Below the pieces are notes generated by a model that saw nothing but the letters and a program-made list of their open reading frames with translations, did not search any database and had not been told where the DNA came from. This document shows positions 1-8,300 of a stretch of 64,000 nucleotides of DNA, one piece after another (position 1 is the first letter of the stretch; every line of letters begins with the position of its first letter). The translations under genes and the position numbers were made by a program. The DNA is taken from positions 52,694 through 116,693 of the forward strand of contig VEPM01000014.1 in NCBI GenBank assembly GCA_012026795.1, written 5' to 3'. Origin of the DNA: Candidatus Methanoperedens sp. (GTDB lineage Archaea > Halobacteriota > Methanosarcinia > Methanosarcinales > Methanoperedenaceae).

Positions 1-912
1 CTTTCCGAGATGCGCTCCGAAGAGAAATTCAAACAGGTAAAGAAAGTCGTGGCAGCTTCAGGTATCAAGATCGCAGCTCCATCTCTGGAAGGAGCGCTTG
101 CAGGCTCCCAGGTCCGCGTAGCTACAGGAAATATTGATGAAGTAGGAGCCGCCATAAAATCTGAAATAGACTCGGTACGGATCGAAACAGAATCTAACGG
201 CGTATTGATAAAATCAGATACGATCGGCTCACTTGAAGCCCTTGTGAATGAATTAAAAAAAGAAAATATCCCGATCCGGAAGGCCGATATAGGAGACATT
301 TCAAAACGTGATGTGGCTGAAGTAAAAACAATCAGGGAACCGCTATTTGCAGTAATCCTGGGATTTGAAGTAGATGTTTTGCCGGATGCAAAAGAAGAAC
401 TATCCGGTTCAGATATTAAATTATTTACAAATAATGTCATCTATCGCATAATAGAGGATTATAAGAAATGGGTAGTGGAACAAAAGCAACTCCTTGAGAG
501 AAAACGTTATGAGACAATTATCAAACCAGGAAGATTCATCATCATGCCAGACTGTACATTCAGGCAAAGCAAGCCTGCGGTTGTTGGTGTACGTGTCCTG
601 GGCGGTATCATTAAAACAAATCTTGAAGTAATGAAAGAGGACGGCACCATTGTCGGAGTAATAAAAGGAATACAGGAGAACAACGAGAATATAAGCGAGG
701 CTAAGGCCGGGAAAGAAGTGGCTATGGCTATTGATGGGCCTATAGTTGGCCGCCAGATAAAAGAAGGGGATACGCTTTATATTGATATTCCCGAAAAACA
801 TGCGAAAATCGCAGAACAGGAATTATTCGAAGCCATGAAAATTGAGGACAAAGAGACTCTCATGGCATTCATGGAGATCAAACGCAGAAGTAATCCTTTC
901 TGGGGAAAGTGA
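1..912 (+). CDS. infB: Translation initiation factor IF-2 (aIF5B type), 3' part
   Basis: This is the C-terminal ~300 residues of archaeal IF-2/aIF5B, the GTPase that promotes ribosomal subunit joining. The reading frame is open from base 1 upstream of the first Met (codons L-S-E-M), so the gene begins outside the window and the G domain is missing here. What remains matches domains II to IV: a GSLEAL stretch near residue 80, the long connecting helix around residues 150-165, and the C-terminal beta-barrel with VVGVRVLGG and a GRQIKEGD segment. It ends RRSNPFWGK followed by TGA. Partial only because of the window edge; no sign of decay. Confident from overall resemblance to the archaeal family. 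Confidence 0.93.
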   Translation, partial: LSEMRSEEKFKQVKKVVAASGIKIAAPSLEGALAGSQVRVATGNIDEVGAAIKSEIDSVRIETESNGVLIKSDTIGSLEALVNELKKENIPIRKADIGDISKRDVAEVKTIREPLFAVILGFEVDVLPDAKEELSGSDIKLFTNNVIYRIIEDYKKWVVEQKQLLERKRYETIIKPGRFIIMPDCTFRQSKPAVVGVRVLGGIIKTNLEVMKEDGTIVGVIKGIQENNENISEAKAGKEVAMAIDGPIVGRQIKEGDTLYIDIPEKHAKIAEQELFEAMKIEDKETLMAFMEIKRRSNPFWGK

Positions 913-1023
913 AATAACCGGTGGGTTTGGGAAAAATCAGAAGGCAATGAGATTATTTCACACATGCTACACAATAACTATTATATAACTGTATAACATA
1001 ATAAATACGTAAGAGGGTACAAA

Positions 1024-1386
1024 ATGTCGATACTTGATGTAACGGAAGATCAGATCTTCCAGACTTTAGGCAAAGGGAGAGACCCTAATTTCAAGCCTAT
1101 TGAAAAGGCCAGGCCCCCAATATTAAAACCTAAAAAAACCATCAATCAGAATGTAAGGGCTGCACCTGTAGCAAAAGTTACACAACCCCCGGAACAGGTT
1201 GTTAAACCTGAAATAGCAATTCTTTCAAAACAAAATGATGATTCGGTTAAGAAGCTTACAGAAGATTTGAATGAACTGAACAACCGCGTTAATGGGATAC
1301 AGAAAATGGTAAAATGGTATGTAATACCCCAATCCGTAGTAGTTGTGGTTCTGATCGTTGCTATTGTGGTAAAAGCTTATTCTTGA
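1024..1386 (+). CDS. Small tail-anchored membrane protein, function unknown
   Basis: A 120-residue protein I do not recognise. A Pro/Lys-rich, probably disordered N-terminal half (residues ~20-65) is followed by a short predicted coiled coil (residues ~72-95, with LTEDLNELNNRVNGIQKM heptads) and one C-terminal hydrophobic helix (residues ~98-117, mostly V/I). That layout fits a tail-anchored protein with a cytoplasmic coiled coil. The ATG follows a GAGGG ribosome site (about 1014-1018), and a TATA-like ATTATATAAC lies near 980. It sits between infB and apgM in the same direction but probably has its own promoter. The coding call is firm; the role is unknown. Confidence 0.7.
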   Translation: MSILDVTEDQIFQTLGKGRDPNFKPIEKARPPILKPKKTINQNVRAAPVAKVTQPPEQVVKPEIAILSKQNDDSVKKLTEDLNELNNRVNGIQKMVKWYVIPQSVVVVVLIVAIVVKAYS

Positions 1387-1429
1387 ACCAACCGATATTT
1401 TATTGTATTAGCAATTCTTCTTGGAGGAC

Positions 1430-2623
1430 ATGAAATATATTGTTCTCGTTGGCGATGGGATGGCCGATTATCCTGTTCCTGAACTTGGGGGTCTGACCCC
1501 GCTTCAGGCAGCAGATACTCCTAATATGGATTTTATTGCAAAGCATGGAAAATGCGGGATTGCAAAAACCGTACCTGATAATAAGCCGCCAGGCAGCGAT
1601 GTTGCGAATCTTTCCATAATGGGATATGATCCTGATAAATATTATTCAGGCCGCGGTCCGCTTGAAGCCGCAAGTATAGGAATAAATCTTGAGAAAGACG
1701 ATATCGCTTTTCGGTGCAATCTTATTACGGAAAAAAACGGGTTGATCGCCGACTACAGTTCAGGTCATATTTCAAGTGAGGAAGCCGGTATCCTGATAAA
1801 AGCCGTAGATAAGGAACTTGGCAAATCGTGCAGGTTCCATGCAGGCGTAAGTTACAGGCATCTGCTCGTAATGAAACGCGCGGAGTTTGCACAGTGTACC
1901 CCGCCCCATGACGTAGTAGGCCAGCCTGTTGAAGATGTATTGCCGCGAGGTGAGGATTCGCAATACCTGGTTTCACTTATAAAAGCATCACGACCTGTTC
2001 TTGAAAACCATGAAATCAATAACAAAAGAAAAAAAGCAGGAAAGAACATAGCCAACCTTATCTGGCCATGGGGACAGGGAAAAGCGCCTGAAATGCCTCT
2101 GTTTAAAGATATGTTCGGGGCTTCGGGTTCTATCATCTCGGCGGTTGATCTTTTAAAAGGGATCGGGAAATATGCAGGCCTGAATGTCATAGATGTTCCG
2201 GGAGCCACAGGGTATCTTGATACTAATTTCTCCGGAAAAGCACAATACGCGCTTGATTCGTTAAAAGAACGGGATTTTGTCCTTGTGCATGTCGAAGCGC
2301 CTGATGAGGCAGGACATATGGGAAATATAGAAGCAAAAATAAAAGCGATTTCTGATTTCGATGAGAAAGTAGTAGGCGGTATGCTTAATGAACTTGGCGG
2401 ATTCGGGGATTATAAAATACTTATTTTACCTGACCACCCAACCCCCATATCCATAAAAACGCATACAAGAGAACCAGTTCCCTTTGCAATTTATTCTTCT
2501 GTGGAAAGCGCTGATTATGTGGACAGGTATGATGAATTCGCGGCAAAAGAAGGGATTTTCGGGCTTGTGGAAGGATACAGGCTGATGAATTTACTGATTG
2601 AGGATAAGAGAAACGGAAAATGA
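1430..2623 (+). CDS. apgM: 2,3-bisphosphoglycerate-independent phosphoglycerate mutase, archaeal type
   Basis: Interconverts 3- and 2-phosphoglycerate in glycolysis/gluconeogenesis. The 397-residue length and motifs fit the archaeal ApgM branch of the alkaline phosphatase superfamily: VGDGMAD at residues 7-13 (metal-binding Asp), GSDVANLS with the likely phosphorylated Ser56, [12 protein letters not shown] near residue 290 and LPDHPTP near residue 340 with metal-binding Asp/His. An in-frame TTG nine bases upstream (1421) could extend the frame, but GGAGG at 1423-1427 overlaps it and is better used as the ribosome site for the ATG at 1430. The downstream SemiSWEET gene lies immediately after it. 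Confidence 0.93.
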   Translation: MKYIVLVGDGMADYPVPELGGLTPLQAADTPNMDFIAKHGKCGIAKTVPDNKPPGSDVANLSIMGYDPDKYYSGRGPLEAASIGINLEKDDIAFRCNLITEKNGLIADYSSGHISSEEAGILIKAVDKELGKSCRFHAGVSYRHLLVMKRAEFAQCTPPHDVVGQPVEDVLPRGEDSQYLVSLIKASRPVLENHEINNKRKKAGKNIANLIWPWGQGKAPEMPLFKDMFGASGSIISAVDLLKGIGKYAGLNVIDVPGATGYLDTNFSGKAQYALDSLKERDFVLVHVEAPDEAGHMGNIEAKIKAISDFDEKVVGGMLNELGGFGDYKILILPDHPTPISIKTHTREPVPFAIYSSVESADYVDRYDEFAAKEGIFGLVEGYRLMNLLIEDKRNGK

Positions 2624-2630
2624 GGCTGTT

Positions 2631-2900
2631 TTGGATCCGGAGACGTACTGGTATTTAATAGGAATTATTGCTGCATTGCTGACTACATTTGGTTTTGTGC
2701 CCCAGATAATCAAAATGCATAGAACCAGATCTTCAAAGGATGTGAGCCTTGTAACTTTATTCCAGTTCAGCGCAGGCGTTTTCCTGTGGACGTTGTATGG
2801 GATACATCTTGGGGATGTTATTATCGTTATGGCGAATGTTACCAGTTTCTTAATTCTTATAACAGCGATCTGCGTGTATTACTATTATTCTAAAAAATAG
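2631..2900 (+). CDS. SemiSWEET-type sugar transporter (PQ-loop, MtN3-like)
   Basis: A membrane protein of about 89 residues with three hydrophobic helices, the half-size SWEET architecture that works as a dimer to let sugars cross the membrane by facilitated diffusion. The hallmark PQ motif is present (FVPQIIKMHRTRSSKDVS), followed by the second helix with LWTLYGI and a third ending in tyrosines and KK. Start choice: a TTG at 2631, preceded by GAGG at 2622-2625 that overlaps the apgM stop, gives the usual family length. A TTG at 2598 would add 11 residues and overlap apgM more deeply. Probably cotranscribed with apgM. Stop is TAG. The substrate cannot be read from sequence. Confidence 0.8.
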   Translation: MDPETYWYLIGIIAALLTTFGFVPQIIKMHRTRSSKDVSLVTLFQFSAGVFLWTLYGIHLGDVIIVMANVTSFLILITAICVYYYYSKK

Positions 2901-3008
2901 TTACTTTTCCCTGTCGTAAATTTTAGCATCTTATGAGGTGTAAGAGCTTATCTGAAAATTTGACCTACATTTGTTTTTCACACCGATTCGATGCACATAA
3001 TTGGTTAT

Positions 3009-3401
3009 CTAATATAAAAATACCAGTGCCAGGATCATAAGCGCTATAGTCAATAAAATAGAAATAATCGCATATCGTTTGTCAGAACCAAAAACAATCG
3101 GTATCGGTCCGATCAATATTACACCTCCGCCTTTTACTTCTGTCTCAGGTTCCGTGTCTGAAATGCTTTTTTTTCCGGGAATTTCATTCTTCCTCCCGAG
3201 GAAAAACATCAATAGCATCAGGATAACACCGATAAGCATCGCTATCACTGTGATCTCAGGGGATGTCCCGAACGCTATGGGGATAGGGCCTATCATAATA
3301 AGACCGCCGATATTTGTATTTTGCGAGGAAACTATAGTCCCTATGAAAACCATTGCAAAACCAATAAGTATGAGGGCAATACCCGATTTTATCAATTTCA
3401 T
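3009..3401 (-). CDS. DUF131-family membrane protein
   Basis: A 130-residue archaeal membrane protein of uncharacterised function. The sequence contains two copies of a G-G-x-I-x-IGPIPI-FG motif (about residues 31-46 and 90-107), each next to hydrophobic helices, four in total. This internal duplication and the GPIP signature are typical of the archaeal DUF131 (TIGR00304-like) proteins. The start codon lies inside the end of the DUF366 gene with a four-base overlap, so the two are cotranscribed and probably translationally coupled. The spacer between the halves is Lys/Glu-rich. Confidence 0.8.
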   Translation of the reverse strand: MKLIKSGIALILIGFAMVFIGTIVSSQNTNIGGLIMIGPIPIAFGTSPEITVIAMLIGVILMLLMFFLGRKNEIPGKKSISDTEPETEVKGGGVILIGPIPIVFGSDKRYAIISILLTIALMILALVFLY

Positions 3402-3958
3402 AAGCTTTTTGTTTTAACGATATCGCCTTCAATATCCTCAATTTCACGGACAAAATTATCTGCAATATCTTTTGCGACTGCTTCCCAGTCTTTTATTCCA
3501 ATTTCAGTTAGTGCTGCGGTCCTGACATCGTGAGGTGTTCCCTGTGTCGTGATATTGATCCCGCAATGGATTTTTTCACTCGTTACACCCGCACTTGCAA
3601 TGCTTACAGTAAGTTTCCCGTTATCCACAAAAAGATCATCGCCGTTGCGGGTTGTTTTTATGCCGTATTTTCCAAGCACATCCCTTATGCTTACGATAAG
3701 AAGGCGCTGCATGTAATATGCAAGCCGCATACTTGCAGGTGAATCAAATCTCTCTACAATAAAATGGATCAGGTCATCGCCCATAATGGTTTTCCCTGCT
3801 TTTTCATCTTCAAGATCCTTCATGTTTTCAAACGTCACATCCATGGGGCCATGGAAAACCACTATGGAATCGCCTTTTATCCCCATACTATAAGCCCATA
3901 ATGGTGCTATCTGGGAGCCGTCATATTTTATTGCATCTGGAAGGATTATTGAGTTCAT
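3398..3958 (-). CDS. DUF366-family protein
   Basis: A 186-residue soluble protein resembling the archaeal/bacterial DUF366 family. Visible features are the N-terminal YDGSQIAPLWAY, an HGPMDV segment near residue 35, the DLIHFIVERFDSP stretch and RNGDDLFVDNGKLTVSIA with a late CGIN. The family has no assigned reaction that I can state. The ATG is preceded by GGAG, and its first base overlaps the stop of the upstream IscB gene (ATGA). The insertion therefore sits directly against this gene and must have replaced its native upstream sequence. DUF131 follows with a four-base overlap. Confidence 0.8.
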   Translation of the reverse strand: MNSIILPDAIKYDGSQIAPLWAYSMGIKGDSIVVFHGPMDVTFENMKDLEDEKAGKTIMGDDLIHFIVERFDSPASMRLAYYMQRLLIVSIRDVLGKYGIKTTRNGDDLFVDNGKLTVSIASAGVTSEKIHCGINITTQGTPHDVRTAALTEIGIKDWEAVAKDIADNFVREIEDIEGDIVKTKSL

Positions 3959-5493
3959 AATACTCCGTGGGGTGTAGCGGTAGCGGAAACCACACTCTTT
4001 AGAGTGTGGGGGAGCGTACCCCGCCTCAAATTCGAGATCAAAAACGTATTAGCAGTTTCTAATAGCGTGAGTTCTTTCGCCTTTGCTGAGGCATGGATTT
4101 TTGTACCATCAAGTTGTCTCAATTCAAAATAACCGGTTTTTCTTCTCCCGAATACGAAACATTCAATATTATTCCATAGAACTTTATCGAATCTTTGGAA
4201 TCCGTGAATGAATCGGGCAGCCGTGTTCTTGATATGGCTTCTATCGCCTTTGAATAATTTACGATTACATTTTCTGACCTGTTGGATTAAATGGCTTACT
4301 GGACTTCTTTCTTGTATAGTTCCACCTGCGATTACAAAAGCATCGGTATTATGGGATTTATCAAGATCCAATGCAATTCTATTAAATTTTGTGATATATC
4401 CATAAGTGTGATTTACAATATTTCCTGCAGCCCTTAACATATTGACCATTTTCCATCTTACTATTGACATAAAAGTTTCCGGTTTGAAACTTGTGGGTAA
4501 TTTTATATCCAGTTTCAGTTTTCCTTTTGAAACTTTTGTATGACAGGTCTGGCAAAGGGTCAATAGATTATCAGGGGCATTTCCACCGATTTGTCTTGAA
4601 ATAATATGATGTATTTCAAGTATCGGGTCTTTTGATTTACCTTTACATGCCTGACATGTATGATCGTCCCGGTGAAGCACATATTCCCTGACATTCCAGC
4701 TATCTTTCTGTACTCCGTTCTGATATCCAGCTCCGGATATTTTAGGATTCTTGATTTTCTGGATATCAAATGCAGCTACTTCAATAACGATCTTCGTAAT
4801 CGGAAGCAATCTTTTTATGTTGTCAATTAACTTGATATGGCTTTCAAGTTTATGCTGGATTGAAGGAGCAAGCCATCCATCTGGTTTTTTTCGGTTAAGG
4901 AATCTTGGTGGTCTGTACCATGTTTTTCTGCTGCGTCTTGCTCTGCGATACTGCTTTCTTTCCGAATTGAGTTTTACCGTATCTGAGCGAAGTATTACCT
5001 TGGCGGAATACACTTCTTTCCTGTCTGTTATTGCAGATAATCCCACATTCAAGAATCCGCTATCCACTCCAAGAATTATCGGTTGTTTTGTTTCTCCTGT
5101 TGCATATTTTAGTTGAATCGTGAATGGTGTTCTCCTGATTACTTTCGCTTTATCCTCCTTTAATAACTTTTTTGCTTTTTGTGGTGTTGTAGGCATGAGT
5201 GTTTTTCCTCTCATGTTTAGAACATAAACAGCAGATACACTCGTGTTCTGCTTTGCGTGTTCTGTCGCAATTAGAGCCGCATCGGAGTTGTTAGGAGATG
5301 TTTTTAAACCTATTACACTGAGAGTTTCCTCTAAACCGTTGCGCCAGTTTACGTCGCACACACGTATGGCTTTGCCATACCTGGATACAGCGTGAACCGA
5401 TGTTTCGGTTCTGTTTAATAATAGATCACAGTTGCCACTAACGTGCGGAATATCGGTGGGTGTGTATGTATTTCTTTCTTCTAACTTCTGCAT
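3955..5493 (-). CDS. iscB: IscB RNA-guided HNH/RuvC nuclease
   Basis: IscB is the transposon-encoded ancestor of Cas9, a nuclease guided by an omega-RNA. The 512-residue ORF shows the PLMP domain (KTLMPTTPQKAKKLL at ~97-111), RuvC-I with GVDSG (D144), an Arg-rich bridge helix (180-201), RuvC-II with VIEVA (E238), an HNH domain with zinc cysteines C280, C283, C314 and C317 and H295/H296, and RuvC-III with SHNTD (H381, D384). All catalytic residues appear intact. The first ~90 residues precede the PLMP domain and are unusual; their DNA is full of perfect hairpins and probably doubles as omega-RNA. AAGGAGG before the ATG at 5493 supports translation from there. No tnpA is nearby. The C-terminus reads through the right-end hairpin. 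Confidence 0.92.
   Translation of the reverse strand: MQKLEERNTYTPTDIPHVSGNCDLLLNRTETSVHAVSRYGKAIRVCDVNWRNGLEETLSVIGLKTSPNNSDAALIATEHAKQNTSVSAVYVLNMRGKTLMPTTPQKAKKLLKEDKAKVIRRTPFTIQLKYATGETKQPIILGVDSGFLNVGLSAITDRKEVYSAKVILRSDTVKLNSERKQYRRARRSRKTWYRPPRFLNRKKPDGWLAPSIQHKLESHIKLIDNIKRLLPITKIVIEVAAFDIQKIKNPKISGAGYQNGVQKDSWNVREYVLHRDDHTCQACKGKSKDPILEIHHIISRQIGGNAPDNLLTLCQTCHTKVSKGKLKLDIKLPTSFKPETFMSIVRWKMVNMLRAAGNIVNHTYGYITKFNRIALDLDKSHNTDAFVIAGGTIQERSPVSHLIQQVRKCNRKLFKGDRSHIKNTAARFIHGFQRFDKVLWNNIECFVFGRRKTGYFELRQLDGTKIHASAKAKELTLLETANTFLISNLRRGTLPHTLKSVVSATATPHGVL
3990..4009. repeat. Right-end hairpin of the IscB element
   Basis: Perfect 8-bp inverted repeat, CCACACTC/GAGTGTGG, with a four-base TTTA loop. 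It lies inside the last codons of iscB, so its sequence is translated (PHTLKSVV). It resembles the left-end hairpin at 5543-5563 in its CCACA/TGTGG core. Confidence 0.7.
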
Positions 5494-5575
5494 AATTTAT
5501 GCCTCCTTGTCAACCTGTTACCCATGCTCCTCACAGAACATGCCCACAGCCTTCAGGTGTGGGTGATTGACGATT
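5315..5575 (-). ncRNA. Candidate omega-RNA of the IscB element, overlapping the iscB 5' end
   Basis: Upstream of the PLMP codons, the minus strand carries successive perfect hairpins: arms 5543-5548/5558-5563 with an inner CC/GG pair, 5394-5400/5405-5411 (7 bp), 5364-5370/5374-5380 (7 bp) and 5321-5324/5329-5332 closed by a GAAA tetraloop. IscB omega-RNAs are known to lie just 5' of iscB and to take their guide from the DNA flanking the element. Here the structured region runs into the reading frame, so it would be both RNA scaffold and coding sequence. Boundaries are estimates. Confidence 0.6.
5543..5563. repeat. Left-end hairpin of the IscB element
   Basis: Inverted repeat CCCACA/TGTGGG with an inner CC/GG pair around TTCA and one bulged base. 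It is placed about 50 bp upstream of the iscB start and probably forms the first stem of the omega-RNA as well as the transposon end. Confidence 0.65.
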
Positions 5576-5675
5576 GTTGGATCCTTATTGTTTCTGTATC
5601 TATAATAAGTGAAACTATTTGAGGATATTTCTAATTCAAAAATCTTATTTAGTAGAAAGTAGAAAGTAGACTAAT

Positions 5676-5939
5676 ATGGCCGAGAATACAAGTGTCAAAA
5701 TAAGTTCGGATGCGAAAATAATTCTTGATAACCTATTCCAGCAATTACGCAGCAGTGGAATTAAAATTACAGAGAAAAAAATCCTCGATATACTTATCTC
5801 AAATTCAGATGTCGCAACAATAAAAAAACTCCTGAAAAAAGAAGATAATACTGCCCTCATTATGCTGAAAAAGCCTGTGCATTGGGGAGTTGCAGATTCT
5901 TCAGAAGATATAGACCGATATCTTTACGGGGACTCATGA
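5676..5939 (+). CDS. Putative antitoxin (VapB-like) of a PIN-toxin pair
   Basis: An 87-residue, Lys/Ile-rich protein directly upstream of a PIN-domain gene, with ATGA overlap. The N-terminal ~60 residues (VKISSDAKIILDNLFQQL...) look like a ribbon-helix-helix or short helical DNA-binding domain, and the C-terminal tail (HWGVADSSEDIDRYLYGD) is acidic and aromatic like toxin-binding antitoxin tails. Function is assigned mainly by position. The region just upstream contains a short repeat, TAGAAAG twice (5651-5667), which could be part of an autoregulatory site. No family name can be given with certainty. Confidence 0.6.
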   Translation: MAENTSVKISSDAKIILDNLFQQLRSSGIKITEKKILDILISNSDVATIKKLLKKEDNTALIMLKKPVHWGVADSSEDIDRYLYGDS

Positions 5940-6340
5940 GCCTTCTTATTGACACTTCTGCGCTTATAGCTGCAAGAAATGCTGATGATAAAAATCATGA
6001 TAAAGCTCTTGTTATCATGACCGGGGCTTTAAAGGGGGAATATGGAAAATTGTATGTCAGCGATTATATCTTTGATGAAGCAGTAACCATTGCTTACCTT
6101 CGGACTGGCAATAAAAATTTTGCGAAAGATATAGGCAGGTTCTCAAGAGCCAGGCCAATTATATTCAGGTTCCTTGAGCCTGTCGACTTTGAGAGGGCAT
6201 GGGATCTTTATCTAAAATTTAAAGATAAGAATTTTAGTTTCACGGATTGCACCAATATTGCAATGATGGATAGACATAATATTGACACACTTTTCACTTA
6301 TGATTCTGAATTTAACGGGATCGTGAGTGTAATAAGTTGA
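5936..6340 (+). CDS. PIN-domain ribonuclease toxin (VapC-like)
   Basis: A 134-residue PIN-domain protein, expected to be a Mg-dependent endoribonuclease neutralised by the product of the overlapping upstream gene. The four acidic positions of the PIN active site can be placed: D6 in LLIDTSAL, a Glu in FDEAVTIAY (~40), an Asp in FSFTDC (~101) and an Asp in TYDSEF (~123). The ATG at 5936 overlaps the antitoxin stop; the frame is open further upstream to 5882 but that part only shadows the antitoxin. A chromosomal VapBC-type toxin-antitoxin module is the simplest reading. Confidence 0.82.
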   Translation: MSLLIDTSALIAARNADDKNHDKALVIMTGALKGEYGKLYVSDYIFDEAVTIAYLRTGNKNFAKDIGRFSRARPIIFRFLEPVDFERAWDLYLKFKDKNFSFTDCTNIAMMDRHNIDTLFTYDSEFNGIVSVIS

Positions 6341-6420
6341 AATATCGTGATCAAATCGAAAACATAATATACATGCCCAACACGATTCATACAAAAACGG
6401 GTATTGGTTGATGATTTGAT

Positions 6421-7380
6421 ATGAAGATAGGAAGATTTATTATTTTATTGATTTTCATACCTGTCGTATTTTCGACAGCGGCATATGCAGCAGAAGCAAA
6501 CTTTACAGCATCTTTACTGACGGCAAATGATGTTAATTGTAAAAAATGCCATACTGATACCCCGCATATCATCCATGCCAATAAGCCGGTGGAATGCGTG
6601 AACTGTCATGGTGACAAGCTGAATGTATCAGTACCCCAGTGCACAAAATGCCATAATGGGCCAATCCATCAGGTACATGCAGGGAAAGTGGCCACACAGA
6701 CCTGCGCATATTGCCATAAAACCATAACTGATGTACATAATAATCTTCTGAAAGATGCAGTATGCTCCCATTGTCACCAGGACCTGATACAGGTGCATGG
6801 AAACAATGAAGCATGCGTAAAATGTCATAAATCACCTCCGGCTATTGTTAAACCACTACAATCAGAAGGAATGACTCTCATTTGCCAGAACTGTCATTCG
6901 GCTTCCAGCGTTGCAACTATCCACGGGGGAGTCGATGAAAAGAAAGGTTGTTACGGATGCCACAAAGGTACTTCCAAAGCCAGCGGCAGCGAGATACCAC
7001 ATGCGATCCATGCTTCAAAGGTGGATTGTCAAAACTGCCACCAGGAAAATGGGCAGGTTGTAGTACCTAAATGCACAAGATGCCATGATATTGATACACT
7101 GCATGCCTTTAATAAGATTGGGAAATTAACGTCGCAAAGTGGATTGCAGTGCTCTGCCTGCCATACGGAAGAGACAAAATTGTCAGCGCCGCAAGCAGTT
7201 CCATCGCAGCCTGCAATTACGGTCACAACTGTATCAGCTGTGGAAACAGCCAAACCTGGAAACACCCCGGATAATACCATTCCCCAGGCTTCACCAGTGA
7301 AATCTCCGGGATTTACCGGAATACTCGCAATAGGACTTGTGATCGCAGGATATATTATCAGGAAACGGGGCTTGAATTAA
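6421..7380 (+). CDS. Secreted/membrane-anchored 11-heme c-type cytochrome
   Basis: A 319-residue extracytoplasmic multiheme cytochrome. I count 11 CxxCH heme-binding motifs between residues ~41 and ~247 (CKKCH, CVNCH, CTKCH, CAYCH, CSHCH, CVKCH, CQNCH, CYGCH, CQNCH, CTRCH, CSACH). A signal peptide covers residues 1-23. After a Pro/Ala/Thr-rich linker the protein ends with SPGFTGILAIGLVIAGYIIRKR, a PGF-type membrane anchor. Such proteins move electrons through or beyond the pseudoperiplasm, and ANME archaea are rich in them. The next gene, on the opposite strand, is a NapH-like ferredoxin, so the pair may belong to one electron path; that is inference. Confidence 0.9.
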   Translation: MKIGRFIILLIFIPVVFSTAAYAAEANFTASLLTANDVNCKKCHTDTPHIIHANKPVECVNCHGDKLNVSVPQCTKCHNGPIHQVHAGKVATQTCAYCHKTITDVHNNLLKDAVCSHCHQDLIQVHGNNEACVKCHKSPPAIVKPLQSEGMTLICQNCHSASSVATIHGGVDEKKGCYGCHKGTSKASGSEIPHAIHASKVDCQNCHQENGQVVVPKCTRCHDIDTLHAFNKIGKLTSQSGLQCSACHTEETKLSAPQAVPSQPAITVTTVSAVETAKPGNTPDNTIPQASPVKSPGFTGILAIGLVIAGYIIRKRGLN

Positions 7381-7452
7381 GAGCATGTCTCAATATTTAT
7401 TCTGGAAAGGATTTACAGGATCGAATAAATAATCCAGAAACCAGAGGCAACT

Positions 7453-8163
7453 TCAGGCTGCCTTTAGCGTGATCACGGGTTTACTTGCCCCGATCTTGCA
7501 CGAATCAGAACATTTCATGCAGGCGAGACAATCCGTTGATTCTATATTTTTGCTTTTTCCCGTATAATCCTTGCACAGGTCAAGATTACATGATGAGTGA
7601 CATTTTTTGCAATTCCTGCAATCTCCTATCGATATATTGAGGATTTTATTCTTCGCGATAAGTGATTGAGCGTATCCAACAGGACAAAAACTGCACCATG
7701 TCCTTGGCATGTAAATAATACCCAGAGGTATGGAAATCAAGAGTGTAGTCATGATACACATGAATACAATGAAACCTCCGATCGAGGCAAGCTCATCATC
7801 CGATGTCAGCAGCGGATTTTTATCAAGAAGTACCATAATAAACATTATTGTTAGTATTGAAGCAATGAACAATTTGAACGCTTTTGACCTCAAAAAATCC
7901 GGTATTCTGGACTTGTTCGATATTTTCTCAACAAAATATTCAAGGAATGTGCCACGAGGACAGAGCCACCCGCACCAGAACCTTCCCAGTATAGGTGCCA
8001 TGAGAATTCCTCCGGCAATTATAAATCCGATCAGAAGAAGTCCTATCTCGAAATAAAGGTCATTGTGGATTATCAGGCCATATACTGCTATTGTAAATAT
8101 TATCAAACTTATGGCAAGTGACGTGAATTGTGTCGTTTTTCTTATTTTTTGGAATTTATCCAT
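7453..8163 (-). CDS. NapH-like membrane ferredoxin (polyferredoxin, 4Fe-4S)
   Basis: A 236-residue integral membrane iron-sulfur protein of the NapH/MauN/NosR-ferredoxin type. Four or five hydrophobic helices alternate with the FWCGWLCPRG motif and a second WCSFCPVG motif. Two C-terminal 4Fe-4S-like clusters follow, built from CRNCKKCHSSC and CLACMKCSDSC. Related proteins pass electrons between the quinone pool or a membrane donor and periplasmic cytochromes. The start is set at the ATG (8163-8161), which follows AAAGGAGA; an upstream TTG would add 11 residues but has no ribosome site. It converges on the multiheme cytochrome gene. Confidence 0.85.
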   Translation of the reverse strand: MDKFQKIRKTTQFTSLAISLIIFTIAVYGLIIHNDLYFEIGLLLIGFIIAGGILMAPILGRFWCGWLCPRGTFLEYFVEKISNKSRIPDFLRSKAFKLFIASILTIMFIMVLLDKNPLLTSDDELASIGGFIVFMCIMTTLLISIPLGIIYMPRTWCSFCPVGYAQSLIAKNKILNISIGDCRNCKKCHSSCNLDLCKDYTGKSKNIESTDCLACMKCSDSCKIGASKPVITLKAA

Positions 8164-8244
8164 ATATCTCCTTTTCGAAAGTGGCGTTATAGTCAATCAG
8201 TATTAAATAAGCCGATAGGAATTCAAAGATTAATTGAACGCTCA

Positions 8245-8300
8245 CCGCAAAGAACGCAAAGGGAGCAAAGATTTGCTTCTATGCTTTGCGTTTTTTGCGG
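8245..8300. repeat. Long inverted repeat in the intergenic space
   Basis: Arms 8245-8261 (CCGCAAAGAACGCAAAG) and 8284-8300 are complementary at 16 of 17 positions, with a 22-base loop. Similar CGCAAAG-type dispersed palindromes occur in many prokaryotic genomes. The stretch from 8164 to 8480 otherwise shows no gene; an ORF running across the repeat is low-complexity and looks spurious. Confidence 0.6.

Larger units (their letters stand above)
3985..5572 (-). mobile_element. Solo IscB element (IS200/IS605-like ends, no transposase)
   Basis: The unit is delimited by related subterminal hairpins: 3990-4009 (CCACACTC, loop TTTA, GAGTGTGG) on the right and 5543-5563 (CCCACA...TGTGGG) on the left. 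This is the arrangement expected for elements mobilised by a HUH TnpA. It carries iscB only, so movement would need TnpA in trans. It is inserted directly before the DUF366 start codon. Exact ends and target site are not resolved. Confidence 0.65.

Noticed and set aside
3955..5493. IscB as TnpB or Cas9
   Set aside because: The N-terminal PLMP domain, split RuvC with inserted HNH, and size of about 500 residues fit IscB; TnpB lacks HNH and Cas9 has a REC lobe and a CRISPR array.
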